Shown: positions 16,369 through 25,734, counted from the first letter of the stretch. The stretch: DNA of 45,536 nucleotides from Novosphingobium sp. (GCF_027489515.1 NZ_JAIXZS010000099.1:1-45536); one strand, 5' to 3'. Notes: generated from the sequence alone by a model not told the origin. Made by a program: numbers and translations.

Positions 16369-16397
16369 TATCTAGGGAACGTGCGCCATTTTCTCAA
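16369..16397 (-). promoter_or_regulatory. Sigma70-type promoter of 6S RNA
   Basis: On the minus strand TTGAGA (complement of 16392-16397) is separated by exactly 17 bases from TAGATA (complement of 16369-16374). The -35 begins 10 bases after the zapA stop, so this promoter drives the 6S RNA/5-FCL/DUF2842 stretch independently of zapA. Initiation is predicted near 16362. Confidence 0.7.
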
Positions 16398-16406
16398 GTG
16401 CCGGAC

Positions 16407-16739
16407 TTAGCTGTCCGTTTCTTCGAGATGGGCGGCGAGCTTTTCGACGCGGGCGGCCAGCGTTTCAATCCTGGCGAGCACCTCGGCGGCGGGCGGGGCC
16501 GGGGAGACTGGCGTGGCCTCTTCCGGCGGCGGCATCTGTCGGTGCAGTTCGTGCAGTTCGTCTGCCAGCATGAGCGCGGCGAAGAGAAGCATGCGGGTTT
16601 CGCTCTGCCCGGGGCCGCCGCCGCCATTGGCGACGCGTTCGGCAACCATACGGCCGAGCATCTCGACATGCGATTCCTCGCCGTCCGGCGCGGAGACTGT
16701 GTAAGGGCGGCCGCCGATGCTGAGCGTGACGTTGGTCAT
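16407..16739 (-). CDS. zapA: Cell division protein ZapA
   Basis: ZapA bundles FtsZ protofilaments at the division site. The 110-residue protein has the N-terminal beta-alpha globular domain (VTLSIGGRPYTVSAPDGEE, then LGRMVAERV) and the family helix MLLFAALMLADELHELHRQ. A Pro/Ala-rich break precedes a C-terminal coiled coil (VLARIETLAARVEKLAAHLE). Its ATG overlaps the stop of the upstream coiled-coil gene (ATGA), and 6S RNA follows downstream, the usual order. Confidence 0.93.
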   Translation of the reverse strand: MTNVTLSIGGRPYTVSAPDGEESHVEMLGRMVAERVANGGGGPGQSETRMLLFAALMLADELHELHRQMPPPEEATPVSPAPPAAEVLARIETLAARVEKLAAHLEETDS

Positions 16740-16939
16740 TGCGGCAGATTGGCCAGCAGGAGATCAAGTTGCTGGATTTCCTGGCTTACCCGCTCCTTCA
16801 GCTTGCGGTGGCGGCTGCGCAGCTCGGCCACTTCGGCAGGGGCGGGGGCAGCGGCCACGGCAGCCTCTAGCCGGGCAATCGCCTGCTCGATCCTGTCGAG
16901 CGCCGCATCGAGCGGGGAATCCTGCGCCTCGGTCGTCAT
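16736..16939 (-). CDS. Small coiled-coil protein translationally coupled to zapA
   Basis: From ATG 16939 this 67-residue protein is almost entirely heptad-like: LDAALDRIEQAIARLEAAV, then an Ala/Pro hinge, then VAELRSRHRKLKERVSQEIQQ. The stop shares ATGA with the zapA start. Size, coiled coil and position make a ZapB-like or ZapA-partner role attractive, but no sequence identity to ZapB is claimed. An upstream in-frame extension to 17140 crosses the tkt start region and is rejected. Confidence 0.72.
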   Translation of the reverse strand: MTTEAQDSPLDAALDRIEQAIARLEAAVAAAPAPAEVAELRSRHRKLKERVSQEIQQLDLLLANLPQ

Positions 16940-17100
16940 GGAGCTACTCGCTAGCAGAAATGCCTCGCCTCGCAAGCCGGGAACGGCCAGCCTTTCCCCA
17001 ACCTTGACGCTACGGAGTGCCGCTCCCAAAGAGAGCCCGCTGCCGAATCGGCCGCGCGCGTGAGCGGCCCTTGCCGCAGGATCGAAAGCTGGGACAGACG

Positions 17101-19083
17101 ATGACGTTGGCTGGGGAACGGGATCAGGCCGTACTGGCACCGATGGCGAATGCCATCCGGGCGCTGGCGATGGATGCGGTAGAGGCCGCGAATTCGGGAC
17201 ACCCCGGCATGCCGATGGGCATGGCAGATGTGGCGACCGTGCTGTTCACCGAATTTCTCAACTACGATCCCAGCGCGCCCAAATGGGCCGACCGCGATCG
17301 CTTCGTGCTTTCGGCGGGCCACGGCTCGATGCTGATCTACGCGCTGCTGCACCTCACGGGCTATGCCGCGCCTACGATCGACGACATCCGCAATTTCCGC
17401 CAGCTGGGCAGCCCCTGCGCGGGCCACCCCGAAAACGACATGCTGGAAGGCGTGGAGTGCACCACCGGTCCGCTGGGGCAGGGCCTTGCGATGGCAGTTG
17501 GCATGGCGATTGCCGAGCGCCACCTCAATGCGACGTTCGGCAGCGAGCTTGTCGATCACCGGACCTGGGTGATCGCGGGCGACGGCTGCCTGATGGAAGG
17601 CATCAACCACGAAGCAGTCGGCCTCGCGGGAACGCTGGGGCTGGGCCAGCTCAATGTCTTGTGGGACGACAACAAGATCACGATCGACGGCGACACCTCG
17701 CTTTCGACCACAGAGGACATTCTGGCGCGCTATGCTGCCAGCGGATGGCACACCGCGAGCTGTGACGGACATGATTTTGCCGATATTGCCCGCGCGCTGG
17801 CTGAAGCGGCTGCCGATCCGCGGCCTTCGCTGGTTTCGTGCAAGACAGTGATCGGCAAGGGTGCGCCCAACAAGCAGGGCGGGCACAATGTCCACGGGTC
17901 GCCGCTCGGCAAGAGCGAGATCGAAGCCGCGCGCGAGTACCTGGGCTGGACGGCGGCGCCGTTCGAGATCCCGGCAGAGATACTGGCCAACTGGCGTGCT
18001 GCCGGGGCCAAGGGTGCCGCTGCTCGCGCGGCATGGGAAGCCCGCGCAGCAGCCCACCCGCAGGGCGCTGAACTCGCACGGCGCATGGCGGGAGATCTCC
18101 CCGCCGATGTCGGCGCCAAGAACGCCTATATCGAGAGCCTGATCGCCAATCCGCCGACGGTCGCAACACGCAAGTCAAGCGAGATGGCGCTGGAGGCAAT
18201 GACTGCGGTGATCCCCGAGATGGTCGGTGGTTCGGCCGACCTGACAGGCTCGAACAACACCAAGACCAAGTCGACCGGCCCGCTGACCAAGGACAGCTAC
18301 GGCGGGCGCTATGTCTATTATGGCATTCGCGAGTTCGGCATGGCGGCTGCGATGAACGGCATGGCGCTTCACGGCGGCGTGATCCCCTATGGCGGCACGT
18401 TCCTCGTGTTCTCGGACTACTGCCGCAATGCCGTGCGCATGTCCGCGCTGCAGCACACCCGCGTCATCTATGTCTTCACGCATGACTCGATCGGTCTGGG
18501 TGAAGACGGCCCGACGCACCAGCCGGTCGAACATGTCATGTCGCTGCGCATGATCCCCAATTTGCTCGTGTTCCGCCCGGCGGATGCGATCGAGACGGCG
18601 GAGGCATGGAGCCTCGCGCTTGCCAATGCGCACCGCCCGACGGTGCTGGCGCTGACACGGCAGAACCTGCCGCCAGTCCGCTTTGACACCGAGTTCAAGA
18701 CCGCGAAGGGGGCCTACCGCCTCGTCGCGGCAACCGCGCCGCGCAAGGTCGTGCTCATGGCGACGGGTTCGGAAGTGGCGATTGCCATGGATGTGGCCAA
18801 GGCGCTTGAAGCCGAAGGCGTGGGCGCGGATGTCGTCTCGTTTCCGTGCTGGGAGCTGTTTGACGAGCAGGACGCGGCCTACCGCGCCGATCTGCTGCCG
18901 GCGGACGTGCTCAAGGTCTCGGTCGAGGCGGGCGTCACGCTGGGCTGGCAGAAGTATGTCGGTGATGGCCTGACCATCGGCATTGACAGCTTTGGAGCAT
19001 CGGCCCCCGCGCCGGTGCTTTATGACCACTTCGGCCTGACGGTTGAAAAGATCCTGCCGCGCATCAAGGCGCGGCTTTCGTAA
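17101..19083 (+). CDS. tkt: Transketolase
   Basis: Transketolase moves two-carbon units between sugar phosphates in the pentose phosphate pathway using ThDP and a divalent cation. At 660 residues it has the family length. Motifs include [53 protein letters not shown], the ThDP motif [13 protein letters not shown] followed by [10 protein letters not shown], the pyrimidine-domain [15 protein letters not shown], and [20 protein letters not shown] start at ATG 17101; the frame is open back to 17017 but that stretch is Arg-rich and unlike transketolases. It leads a glycolytic run with gap 23 bases downstream. The 161-base region upstream, divergent from the coiled-coil gene, shows only a weak TTGACG at 17004. 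Confidence 0.97.
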   Translation: MTLAGERDQAVLAPMANAIRALAMDAVEAANSGHPGMPMGMADVATVLFTEFLNYDPSAPKWADRDRFVLSAGHGSMLIYALLHLTGYAAPTIDDIRNFRQLGSPCAGHPENDMLEGVECTTGPLGQGLAMAVGMAIAERHLNATFGSELVDHRTWVIAGDGCLMEGINHEAVGLAGTLGLGQLNVLWDDNKITIDGDTSLSTTEDILARYAASGWHTASCDGHDFADIARALAEAAADPRPSLVSCKTVIGKGAPNKQGGHNVHGSPLGKSEIEAAREYLGWTAAPFEIPAEILANWRAAGAKGAAARAAWEARAAAHPQGAELARRMAGDLPADVGAKNAYIESLIANPPTVATRKSSEMALEAMTAVIPEMVGGSADLTGSNNTKTKSTGPLTKDSYGGRYVYYGIREFGMAAAMNGMALHGGVIPYGGTFLVFSDYCRNAVRMSALQHTRVIYVFTHDSIGLGEDGPTHQPVEHVMSLRMIPNLLVFRPADAIETAEAWSLALANAHRPTVLALTRQNLPPVRFDTEFKTAKGAYRLVAATAPRKVVLMATGSEVAIAMDVAKALEAEGVGADVVSFPCWELFDEQDAAYRADLLPADVLKVSVEAGVTLGWQKYVGDGLTIGIDSFGASAPAPVLYDHFGLTVEKILPRIKARLS

Positions 19084-19106
19084 GCCATACGTAGGAGAAC
19101 AGTATC

Positions 19107-20114
19107 ATGGCGACCAAGGTTGCGATCAACGGGTTCGGGCGCATCGGGCGCAATGTGGCGCGCGCCATCCTCGAGCGGCCCGACTGCGGCCTGGAGCTGG
19201 TTTCGATCAATGACCTCGCCAGCGCGAAGGACAATGCGCTGCTGTTCAAGCGGGACAGCGTACACGGCGCCTACAAGGGCACGGTCGAAGTGGACGGCAA
19301 CGACCTCGTGATCGACGGCAAGCGCATTGCGGTAACCGCCGAGCGCGATCCCGCGAACCTTCCGCACGGCGCGCAAGGCATCGACATCGTGCTTGAATGC
19401 ACCGGCTTCTTCACCGACCGCGCTTCGTGCGAAAAGCACATCGCGGCGGGCGCCAAGAAGGTGCTGATCTCGGCGCCGGGCAAGAATGTCGACCTCACTG
19501 TTGTCTACGGCGTGAACCACGACAAGCTGACGGCGGAGCACACCATCGTCTCGAACGCTTCGTGCACCACCAACTGCCTCGCGCCGTTCGCCAAGGTGCT
19601 GAACGACAGTATCGGCATCGTGCGCGGGCTGATGACCACGGTCCACGCCTATACCAACGATCAGAAGATCCTCGACCAGATCCACAGCGATCCGCGCCGT
19701 GCGCGTGCGGCAGCGATGAGCATGATCCCGACCACGACGGGTGCAGCCCGCGCGGTGGGTGAAGTGCTGCCCGAACTGAAGGGCAAGCTCGACGGTTCGG
19801 CGATCCGCGTGCCGACCCCGAACGTCTCGGTGGTGGACCTCACGTTCCAGCCCGGCCGCGACACGACCAAGGAAGAGGTCAACGCGCTGCTCAAGGCGGC
19901 TTCGGAAGGCGCGCTCAAGGGCGTGCTGGGCTTCAGCGACGAGCCGCTGGTTTCGATCGACTACAACCACGATTCGCACAGCTCGACCATCGACAGCCTC
20001 GAAACCTCGGTGATCGACGGCAAGCTGGTGCGCGTGCTTTCGTGGTACGACAACGAGTGGGGCTTCTCCAACCGCATGGTCGATACCGCCGGCGTGATGG
20101 GCGGGCTGCTTTAA
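19107..20114 (+). CDS. gap: Glyceraldehyde-3-phosphate dehydrogenase, type I
   Basis: This is the NAD(P)-dependent glycolytic and gluconeogenic enzyme. The 335 residues include the Rossmann start [19 protein letters not shown], the catalytic Cys153 in [17 protein letters not shown], the substrate loop [13 protein letters not shown] and the C-terminal [15 protein letters not shown]. The region after the first strand contains SINDLAS, consistent with NAD use. AGGAGA stands 10 bases before the ATG. It sits in the order tkt-gap-MOSC-pgk-fba, probably transcribed as one unit. Confidence 0.97.
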   Translation: MATKVAINGFGRIGRNVARAILERPDCGLELVSINDLASAKDNALLFKRDSVHGAYKGTVEVDGNDLVIDGKRIAVTAERDPANLPHGAQGIDIVLECTGFFTDRASCEKHIAAGAKKVLISAPGKNVDLTVVYGVNHDKLTAEHTIVSNASCTTNCLAPFAKVLNDSIGIVRGLMTTVHAYTNDQKILDQIHSDPRRARAAAMSMIPTTTGAARAVGEVLPELKGKLDGSAIRVPTPNVSVVDLTFQPGRDTTKEEVNALLKAASEGALKGVLGFSDEPLVSIDYNHDSHSSTIDSLETSVIDGKLVRVLSWYDNEWGFSNRMVDTAGVMGGLL

Positions 20115-20117
20115 GCC

Positions 20118-20588
20118 ATGGCTAAAGCGGGACATCTTGACGGGATTGCCCGGCACAAGGTGTCCCGCGGGCCCATGGAGACGTTGGACCGCGCCCGCGT
20201 GACCCCCGACATGGGGCTGGAGGGCGATTGCCGGGGGCCGGTGCCGGAAGGCAAGAAGGGCAACCGGCAGATCACGGTCATCGAGGCCGAGAGCTGGGAA
20301 GCGGCGATGAGGAACCTTGGCGGGGCCGATGGCCTCGTTTGGTCCGACCGACGTGCCAATCTGCTGGTTTCAGGCGTGCGCCTGCCGCGCGAAGTGGGCA
20401 AGGTGATCGCCATCGGCAAGAGCTTGCGCATCGAGGTGCGCTGCGAGTGCGATCCATGCAGCCGCATGGACGCACTGCGCGACGGGCTGCGGGCAGCGCT
20501 TACGCCCGACTGGCGCGGCGGGATCTGCGGACGCGTGATCAGCGAGGGTGAGATTGCCCTGGGCGATGAAGTGAGGATCGAGGAATGA
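20118..20588 (+). CDS. MOSC domain-containing protein
   Basis: MOSC domains are sulfur-carrier or molybdenum-cofactor-binding modules. The 156-residue protein carries the pattern of small stand-alone MOSC proteins: [39 protein letters not shown], and the conserved cysteine region [10 protein letters not shown] near residue 117, with a further cysteine in [17 protein letters not shown]. It is three bases after gap and overlaps the pgk start by four bases (ATGA), so it is embedded in the glycolytic operon. A metabolic link is not known. The molecular substrate is unknown. Confidence 0.88.
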   Translation: MAKAGHLDGIARHKVSRGPMETLDRARVTPDMGLEGDCRGPVPEGKKGNRQITVIEAESWEAAMRNLGGADGLVWSDRRANLLVSGVRLPREVGKVIAIGKSLRIEVRCECDPCSRMDALRDGLRAALTPDWRGGICGRVISEGEIALGDEVRIEE

Positions 20589-21781
20589 GCTTCCGTACGC
20601 TGGACGATATCGGTGATGTGCGCGGCAAGGTCGTGCTGGTGCGTGTCGATCTCAACCTCCCCATGCAGGACGGCGCGGTGACCGATGACACCCGCGTCCA
20701 GGCCGCCAAGCCCACGATCCTCGAACTCGCCGACAAGGGCGCGAAGGTGCTGCTGCTGGCCCACTTCGGGCGGCCCAAGGGCGAGCGCGTCTCGACCCAG
20801 TCGCTGAGCATGGTGATCGGCGCTGTGGAGCAGGTTCTGGGCCGCGAGGTCATGTTTGTCTCCGAGATCGCCGGGCCGGTGGTGAAGCAGGTTGTTGGCA
20901 TTCTGCCCGAAGGCGGCATTGCCTGCCTTGAGAACACGCGGTTCTGGAAAGGCGAGGAGAAGAACGATCCCGCGCTCGTCAAGGCGATTGCCGAGCACGC
21001 AGACATTTATGTGAACGACGCTTTTTCAGCCGCGCACCGTGCGCATGCGACGACCGAGGGGCTGGCGCATGTGCTACCGGCCTATGCAGGCCGTTCGATG
21101 CAGGCCGAACTCGAAGCGCTCGGCAAGGCGCTGGGCGAGCCCGAAAGGCCGGTTGCAGCAGTTGTCGGCGGGGCGAAGGTTTCTTCCAAGCTCGATGTGC
21201 TCAAGCACCTCGTCGGCAAGGTCGATCACTTGATCATCGGTGGCGGCATGGCCAACACGTTCCTGGCGGCGCGCGGGGTCGATGTCGGCAAGTCGCTGTG
21301 CGAGCATGATCTGGCGCCTACTGCCGAGGCGATCCTTGATGCGGCGGATGCTTCGGGCTGCACCGTTCATTTGCCCTATGACGTTGTGGTCTCGAAGGAA
21401 TTCGCGGCCAATCCGCCGTCCTTGCGCACCTGCAATGTGCATGAAGTGGCCGCCGATGAGATGATCCTCGACGTCGGCCCGGCGGCAACCGAGGCGCTCG
21501 CCGATGTGCTCAAGGTTTGCAAGACGCTGGTGTGGAACGGGCCACTCGGCGCGTTCGAGACGCCCCCGTTCGACACCGCAACGGTGGCGCTGGCGCGCAC
21601 GGCGGCGGCGCTGACCCGAGAGGGTTCGCTGGTTTCGGTGGCAGGCGGCGGTGATACCGTCGCGGCGCTGAGCCATGCCGGCGTGGCGGGCGATTTCTCC
21701 TACATTTCGACTGCCGGCGGGGCCTTCCTGGAATGGATGGAAGGCCGCGTGCTGCCGGGCGTGGCGGCGCTCGAAGCGTAA
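20585..21781 (+). CDS. pgk: Phosphoglycerate kinase
   Basis: It catalyses the ATP-forming step from 1,3-bisphosphoglycerate. The 398-residue length is typical. Recognisable segments are [25 protein letters not shown], the Arg-containing [70 protein letters not shown] and the ATP-binding [11 protein letters not shown]. The ATG overlaps the MOSC stop. A 102-base gap to fba follows, holding a small hairpin TGCGGT-acaa-ACCGCA (21826-21841) without a T-tract. Confidence 0.97.
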   Translation: MSFRTLDDIGDVRGKVVLVRVDLNLPMQDGAVTDDTRVQAAKPTILELADKGAKVLLLAHFGRPKGERVSTQSLSMVIGAVEQVLGREVMFVSEIAGPVVKQVVGILPEGGIACLENTRFWKGEEKNDPALVKAIAEHADIYVNDAFSAAHRAHATTEGLAHVLPAYAGRSMQAELEALGKALGEPERPVAAVVGGAKVSSKLDVLKHLVGKVDHLIIGGGMANTFLAARGVDVGKSLCEHDLAPTAEAILDAADASGCTVHLPYDVVVSKEFAANPPSLRTCNVHEVAADEMILDVGPAATEALADVLKVCKTLVWNGPLGAFETPPFDTATVALARTAAALTREGSLVSVAGGGDTVAALSHAGVAGDFSYISTAGGAFLEWMEGRVLPGVAALEA

Positions 21782-21883
21782 CAGACCTGAATAAAACGCG
21801 CGCGGGCTGCGCTGCTATATTGCGGTGCGGTACAAACCGCATTAAGGGCCGCGCATACGAATGCACACCAATGGGGGCACACC

Positions 21884-22780
21884 ATGAACTTTGCCGAGAT
21901 GAAGTCCAAGATCGCAGCGGGACAGGGCTTTATCGCAGCATTGGACCAGAGCGGCGGGTCGACCCCCAAGGCCCTCGCGGGCTATGGCATCGAAGCCGGC
22001 GCGTGGAGCAACGACGAGGAAATGTTCGGCCTGATCCACGCGATGCGGGCGCGGATTATCCGTTCGGCTGCGTTCACTGGCGAGAAGGTGATCGGCGCCA
22101 TCCTGTTCGAGCGCACGATGGATGGCGACGTTGACGGGACGCCGGTCCCCGAGGCGCTTATCGCCAAAGGCGTGGTGCCGTTCATCAAGATCGACAAGGG
22201 CCTCGAAGACGAGGTGAACGGCGTGCAGCTGATGAAGCCAATGCCGACGCTTGACGCACTGCTTGAGCGGTCGAAGGCGCTTGGTGTGTTCGGGACCAAG
22301 GAGCGTTCGGTGATCAACTCGGCGAACCGCGAGGGCATTGCGGCCGTCGTCGCGCAGCAGTTCGAGGTGGGCCGGCAGGTCCTTAGCCATGGCATGATGC
22401 CGATCATCGAGCCCGAGGTGAACATCAAGAGCGAAACGCGCGCCGCGTGCGATACGATTCTGCTCGAAGAGACGCTGAAGCAACTTGATGCCTTGGCCGA
22501 GGGCGAAGAGGTGATGCTCAAGCTTTCGCTGCCGGTGGTGCCCGGCACGTTCGATCCGCTGGTGGCGCATCCGCGCGTGCTGCGCGTTGTTGCGCTTTCG
22601 GGTGGTTACAAGCGGCCCGAAGCCTGCGTCGAGCTTGCCAAGAACAACGGCATTATCGCAAGCTTCAGCCGCGCCCTGCTCGAAGACCTGCGCGCGCAGA
22701 TGAGCGATGACGCGTTTGATGCCTCGCTCGGCGCTGCGATCGACGAGATTCATCGCGGTTCGACGGTGAAGACGGCCTGA
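21884..22780 (+). CDS. fda: Class I fructose-bisphosphate aldolase (Fda type)
   Basis: It cleaves fructose-1,6-bisphosphate through a Schiff base and needs no metal. The 298-residue size and sequence fit the short bacterial class I type: FIAALDQSGGSTPKALAGYG, AILFERTMDGDVDG, FIKIDKGLEDEVNGVQLM, and the likely Schiff-base lysine Lys213 in EEVMLKLSLPVVPG. The C-terminal segment is ALSGGYKRPEACVELAKNNG. GGGGG precedes the ATG at 21884. A large palindromic repeat lies 23 bases after the stop and may end the operon transcript. Confidence 0.95.
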   Translation: MNFAEMKSKIAAGQGFIAALDQSGGSTPKALAGYGIEAGAWSNDEEMFGLIHAMRARIIRSAAFTGEKVIGAILFERTMDGDVDGTPVPEALIAKGVVPFIKIDKGLEDEVNGVQLMKPMPTLDALLERSKALGVFGTKERSVINSANREGIAAVVAQQFEVGRQVLSHGMMPIIEPEVNIKSETRAACDTILLEETLKQLDALAEGEEVMLKLSLPVVPGTFDPLVAHPRVLRVVALSGGYKRPEACVELAKNNGIIASFSRALLEDLRAQMSDDAFDASLGAAIDEIHRGSTVKTA

Positions 22781-22803
22781 CAGCGTTGCGGGGCGCCAAG
22801 TAA

Positions 22804-22908
22804 GCCCAACCTTCGTCATTGCGAGGAGTGTAACGACGAAGCAATCCAGAGCGCGGCGCACTACCGCTCTGGATTGCTTCGCTCCGCTCGCAATGACGAA
22901 GGGTGGGT
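22804..22908. repeat. Large imperfect palindromic repeat element
   Basis: Two arms pair. The left arm contains CTTCGTCATTGCGAG (22811-22825) and GAAGCAATCCAGAGCG (22838-22853); the right arm contains their complements CGCTCTGGATTGCTTC (22865-22880) and CTCGCAATGACGAAG (22887-22901). The unpaired middle parts differ (GAGTGTAACGAC against GCTCCG), and the tip is CGGCGCACTAC. CGTCATTGCGAGGAGC/GAAGCAATCCAG palindromes are dispersed in many proteobacterial genomes. Here it sits between fba and thiE and could act as a transcription terminator or mRNA-stabilising end, or be a REP/MITE-like relic (inference). Confidence 0.9.
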
Positions 22909-23009
22909 TTGTTTGTTCGGGTTTCTTTCTGCACCGCGTCGGCTGGCAGCGACTGCGTTGGCTCGCCGCCCCATTTGCGCTCATGGACCCGGCTCGCTAA
23001 GGCACAGGA

Positions 23010-23639
23010 ATGTCTGATCTTGCCTGCCAGCTTTACCTGATCTCGCCGCTCGAAGTAGGTGGCCTGTTCCCCGACCGGCTTGCCCGCGCGCTTGATGCGG
23101 GGCCGGTCGCGGCGTTCCAGTTTCGCGTGAAGGGTCTAGACGAGCACGAGGCGGCGCGTCTGGCCGATCCTCTCCAACGCATCTGCGCAGACCGCGATGT
23201 GGCCTTCATCGTCAACGACTCGATCAGCCTCGCCAAGCGGCTCGGCGCGGATGGCGTGCATCTAGGGCAGGACGACGGCAGCGTGGCGGACGCCCGCGCG
23301 CGGCTCGGCAAAGCGGCTCAGATCGGCGTTACTTGCCATGCAAGCCGGCACCTTGCCATGGAAGCGGGCGAGGTGGGCGCCGACTACGTTGCCTTCGGGG
23401 CATTCTTCCCAAGCGCGACCAAGGACACCAAGCATGTCGCCGAGCCGGAACTGCTGGAATGGTGGTCGCGGCTGTTCGAGCTGCCTTGCGTCGCGATCGG
23501 CGGGATTACTGCGGCCAATTGCGGACCGCTGGCTCAAGCAGGCGCCGATTTCCTTGCGGTCAGCCATGCCGTTTGGGGCGGCGACGAAGCTGCAGGCGTC
23601 CGCGCCCTCAACGATGCCATCGCGAGAGCGGCGGGCTGA
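23010..23639 (+). CDS. thiE: Thiamine-phosphate synthase ThiE family
   Basis: ThiE joins HMP-pyrophosphate and thiazole phosphate. The 209-residue TIM-barrel protein has VAAFQFRVKGLDEHEAA, the phosphate/Mg segment FIVNDSISLAKRLGADGVHL followed by GQDD, IGVTCHASRHLAMEAGEVGA, ADYVAFGAFFPSATKDTK and VAIGGITAANC. The usual GPxFPTxTK reads GAFFPSATK. A TenI-like role is possible but the pyrophosphate-binding parts look intact. No other thi gene is near, and I see no TPP riboswitch (no CTGAGA box) in the 229 bases upstream, which are largely occupied by the palindromic repeat. Confidence 0.87.
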   Translation: MSDLACQLYLISPLEVGGLFPDRLARALDAGPVAAFQFRVKGLDEHEAARLADPLQRICADRDVAFIVNDSISLAKRLGADGVHLGQDDGSVADARARLGKAAQIGVTCHASRHLAMEAGEVGADYVAFGAFFPSATKDTKHVAEPELLEWWSRLFELPCVAIGGITAANCGPLAQAGADFLAVSHAVWGGDEAAGVRALNDAIARAAG

Positions 23640-23644
23640 GCGAC

Positions 23645-24034
23645 TTATTCGGCCGAAGCGCCTTCGCCTGCGCTGTATTCATCACGCACGGCGCCCGCCC
23701 GCACGCAGCGTAGCCCGTCGCGCTTGCCATCCGGTCCAAGCTTGAGAAGCGAAAGGCCGACCTTTTCGAAGCGGCGCCCGGCGAGGGGCCCTGAGGTCAT
23801 CGTGAAGGTCTTGCCGAGCAGGAGATAGGTGCCCCGCACACCGCCTGTCAGATAGCTGGAATCGGGCACGATGCTGAAGTTGCTCTCCGGCTGCGGGACG
23901 GGCGGCGTTGTGGCATCGCCCGGAAGCTCGCAGGTCCACCGGCCTTGCGGTACCGTCCACATCGCACCGCCGGGTGCGGCCATCGCGGGGGCGGCAGCGA
24001 GGAGCACGAGGGCGGGGAGCGCAATGCGGATCAT
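23645..24034 (-). CDS. Exported hypothetical protein
   Basis: From ATG 24034 the 129-residue product starts with a Sec signal peptide (MIRIALPALVLLAAAPAMAA). The mature part contains GRWTCELPGDA, SNFSIVPDSSYLTGGVRGTY, FTMTSGPLAGRRFEKVG and a C-terminal GLRCVRAG with two cysteines that may form a disulfide. It is a small periplasmic protein; I do not recognise a named family. The frame is open further upstream but that part lies antisense to efp. It is convergent with thiE (five bases apart) and divergent from efp. Confidence 0.75.
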   Translation of the reverse strand: MIRIALPALVLLAAAPAMAAPGGAMWTVPQGRWTCELPGDATTPPVPQPESNFSIVPDSSYLTGGVRGTYLLLGKTFTMTSGPLAGRRFEKVGLSLLKLGPDGKRDGLRCVRAGAVRDEYSAGEGASAE

Positions 24035-24154
24035 GGCGCAGGGGCTAGCATGCGACGGCGGCTTGAAGCAATCGCCGCTTGGCGCTAAGGGCCGCGCTCC
24101 CGCACCCTTTCGGCGTGCATCCCAATTCCTCCATTCACTGGGGCTCTTTCCATC

Positions 24155-24718
24155 ATGAAGATCAGCGGCGTGGACATCCGTCCGGGCAATATCCTGGAAT
24201 ACGAAAAGGGCATCTGGAAGGTTGCCAAGACCCAGCACACGCAGCCCGGCAAGGGCGGCGCGTTCATGCAGGTCGAGATGAAGAACCTGATCGATGGCCG
24301 CAAGACCAACGTGCGCTTCCGCAGTGCCGACACGGTCGAGCGCGTTCGCCTCGATACGAAGGACTTCCAGTTCCTCTACAAGGAAGGCGACGACCTGATC
24401 TTCATGGACGTGGAAACCTACGACCAGATCACGCTGCCGGCTGACCTTCTGGGCGAAGCCGTGGCCTTCCTGCAGGACGGCATGACCGTGCTGCTCGAAA
24501 TGTGGGAAGAGCGCCCGATTTCGGTGCAGCTGCCCGAGCAGGTCGAGGCGACGATCGTCGAGGCCGATGCCGTCGTGAAGGGGCAGACCGCTTCGTCCAG
24601 CTTCAAGCCCGCGATCCTCGACAACGGTGTGCGCGTGATGGTGCCGCCGCATATTGCAAGCGGGACGCGGATCATCGTTGACGTCTACGAGCGTACTTAC
24701 GTCGGCAAGGTGGGCTGA
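24155..24718 (+). CDS. efp: Translation elongation factor P
   Basis: EF-P relieves ribosome stalling at polyproline stretches. The 187-residue protein has the three-domain layout: KOW-like domain I ([19 protein letters not shown]), a central OB domain, and the C-terminal OB domain ending [17 protein letters not shown]. The modified tip residue is Lys33 in QPGKGGAF, the lysine type modified by EpmA in other bacteria; no epmA or epmB is in the window. Pro-rich clients exist nearby (for example the pdhC linker). It stands five bases upstream of an inositol-monophosphatase-family gene. Confidence 0.96.
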   Translation: MKISGVDIRPGNILEYEKGIWKVAKTQHTQPGKGGAFMQVEMKNLIDGRKTNVRFRSADTVERVRLDTKDFQFLYKEGDDLIFMDVETYDQITLPADLLGEAVAFLQDGMTVLLEMWEERPISVQLPEQVEATIVEADAVVKGQTASSSFKPAILDNGVRVMVPPHIASGTRIIVDVYERTYVGKVG

Positions 24719-24723
24719 GGCGC

Positions 24724-25548
24724 ATGTCAGCCATTTCAGGCCTGATGCGGGTGATGGAGAAGGCGGCCCGCAAGGCTGGTCAGCGGTTGCGCCGTGATTT
24801 CGGCGAAGTCGAGCATCTCCAGGTGAGCCGCAAGGGGCCGGCGGACTTCGTTTCCAAGGCCGATCAGGCCGCCGAGCGGACGCTGTGGGACGAGCTGCGC
24901 GCGGCGCGGCCCGGTTGGGGCTTCGTACTTGAAGAGGGCGGCACGATCGAAGGCGAGCCGGGCAAGCCGCGCTTCATCATCGATCCACTCGACGGCACCA
25001 GCAACTTCCTTCACGGCATCCCGCATTTCGCGATTTCGATCGCGGTGCAGGAGCCGACGCTGGACGGCAAAGGCTGGGGCGAGGTGACCGCAGGCATCGT
25101 CTACCAGCCGATCACCGATGAAAGCTTCTGGGCCGAGAAGAGCCGCGGCGCGTGGCTGCAGGACCGGCGTCTGCGCGTTTCGGCGCGGCGTTATCTCGAT
25201 GAAGCGCTGATCGCCACCGGCATTCCCTTTGCGGGGCGCGGCGACATGGGCGAGTGGACACGGATCTATCACGAGCTGGGGCCGCGCGTGGCGGGGATCA
25301 GGCGGCATGGTTCGGCGGCACTTGACCTTGCGTGGGTCGCGGCCGGTCGGTTCGACGGGTTCTGGGAAAGCTCCTTGCAGCCGTGGGATACGGCCGCCGG
25401 GTGCCTGCTGGTGCGTGAAGCAGGCGGGTTCGTTTCCGACTATCGTGGCCGCTCGCAGCCGATCTGCGACGAGACCGTGCTAGCCGGCAACGATGCGCTG
25501 CATTCCAAGCTGCACAAGCTGGTGGTCGGCGCGATCAAGACGGCTTGA
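24724..25548 (+). CDS. suhB: Inositol monophosphatase family protein
   Basis: These Mg-dependent phosphatases act on inositol-1-phosphate or related substrates, and SuhB also contacts RNA polymerase in some bacteria. The 274 residues carry the family metal motif IIDPLDGTSNFLHGIPHFAI near residue 90 (both aspartates present) and the second motif LQPWDTAAGCLLVREAGG near 220, with DFVSKADQAAE upstream as the third metal site. The start is ATG 24724, five bases after efp, suggesting co-transcription. The exact substrate cannot be told from sequence. Confidence 0.9.
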   Translation: MSAISGLMRVMEKAARKAGQRLRRDFGEVEHLQVSRKGPADFVSKADQAAERTLWDELRAARPGWGFVLEEGGTIEGEPGKPRFIIDPLDGTSNFLHGIPHFAISIAVQEPTLDGKGWGEVTAGIVYQPITDESFWAEKSRGAWLQDRRLRVSARRYLDEALIATGIPFAGRGDMGEWTRIYHELGPRVAGIRRHGSAALDLAWVAAGRFDGFWESSLQPWDTAAGCLLVREAGGFVSDYRGRSQPICDETVLAGNDALHSKLHKLVVGAIKTA

Positions 25549-25572
25549 TGCCCCGGGCGGGGGCAGTTAAAC
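25545..25572 (+). promoter_or_regulatory. Possible promoter of tRNA-Leu
   Basis: TTGATG (25545-25550), which includes the stop codon of the phosphatase gene, lies 16 bases before TTAAAC (25567-25572). Initiation would fall about six bases upstream of the tRNA. The -10 match is weak, so read-through from efp remains possible. Confidence 0.35.
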
Positions 25573-25584
25573 CCCTGCGAGAGT

Positions 25585-25668
25585 GCCCCTGTGGTGGAAT
25601 GGTAGACGCGACCGACTCAAAATCGGTTATCGAGAGATGTGCCAGTTCGAGTCTGGCCAGGGGCACCA
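25585..25668 (+). tRNA. tRNA-Leu (CAA)
   Basis: The 84-base gene with encoded CCA has acceptor strands GCCCCTG and CAGGGGC, a D-arm with TGGAATGGTAGACGCG, and the anticodon arm ACCGA-CTCAAAA-TCGGT giving anticodon CAA (reads TTG). A short variable arm (TATCGAGAGATGT region) marks it as a class II tRNA, and the T-arm has CAGTTCGAGTCTG. The discriminator is A, as in tRNA-Leu. Confidence 0.97.
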
Positions 25669-25734
25669 TTTCCGTATCAATTGGCTGCGTAGCGGGTCTT
25701 GTGTTCCTGCTATGTTCACGTTAGGCCTTGCCTC

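Noticed and set aside
22781..23009. TPP riboswitch before thiE
   Set aside because: The region is mostly the palindromic repeat and lacks the conserved CTGAGA and ACC-TGATC boxes.
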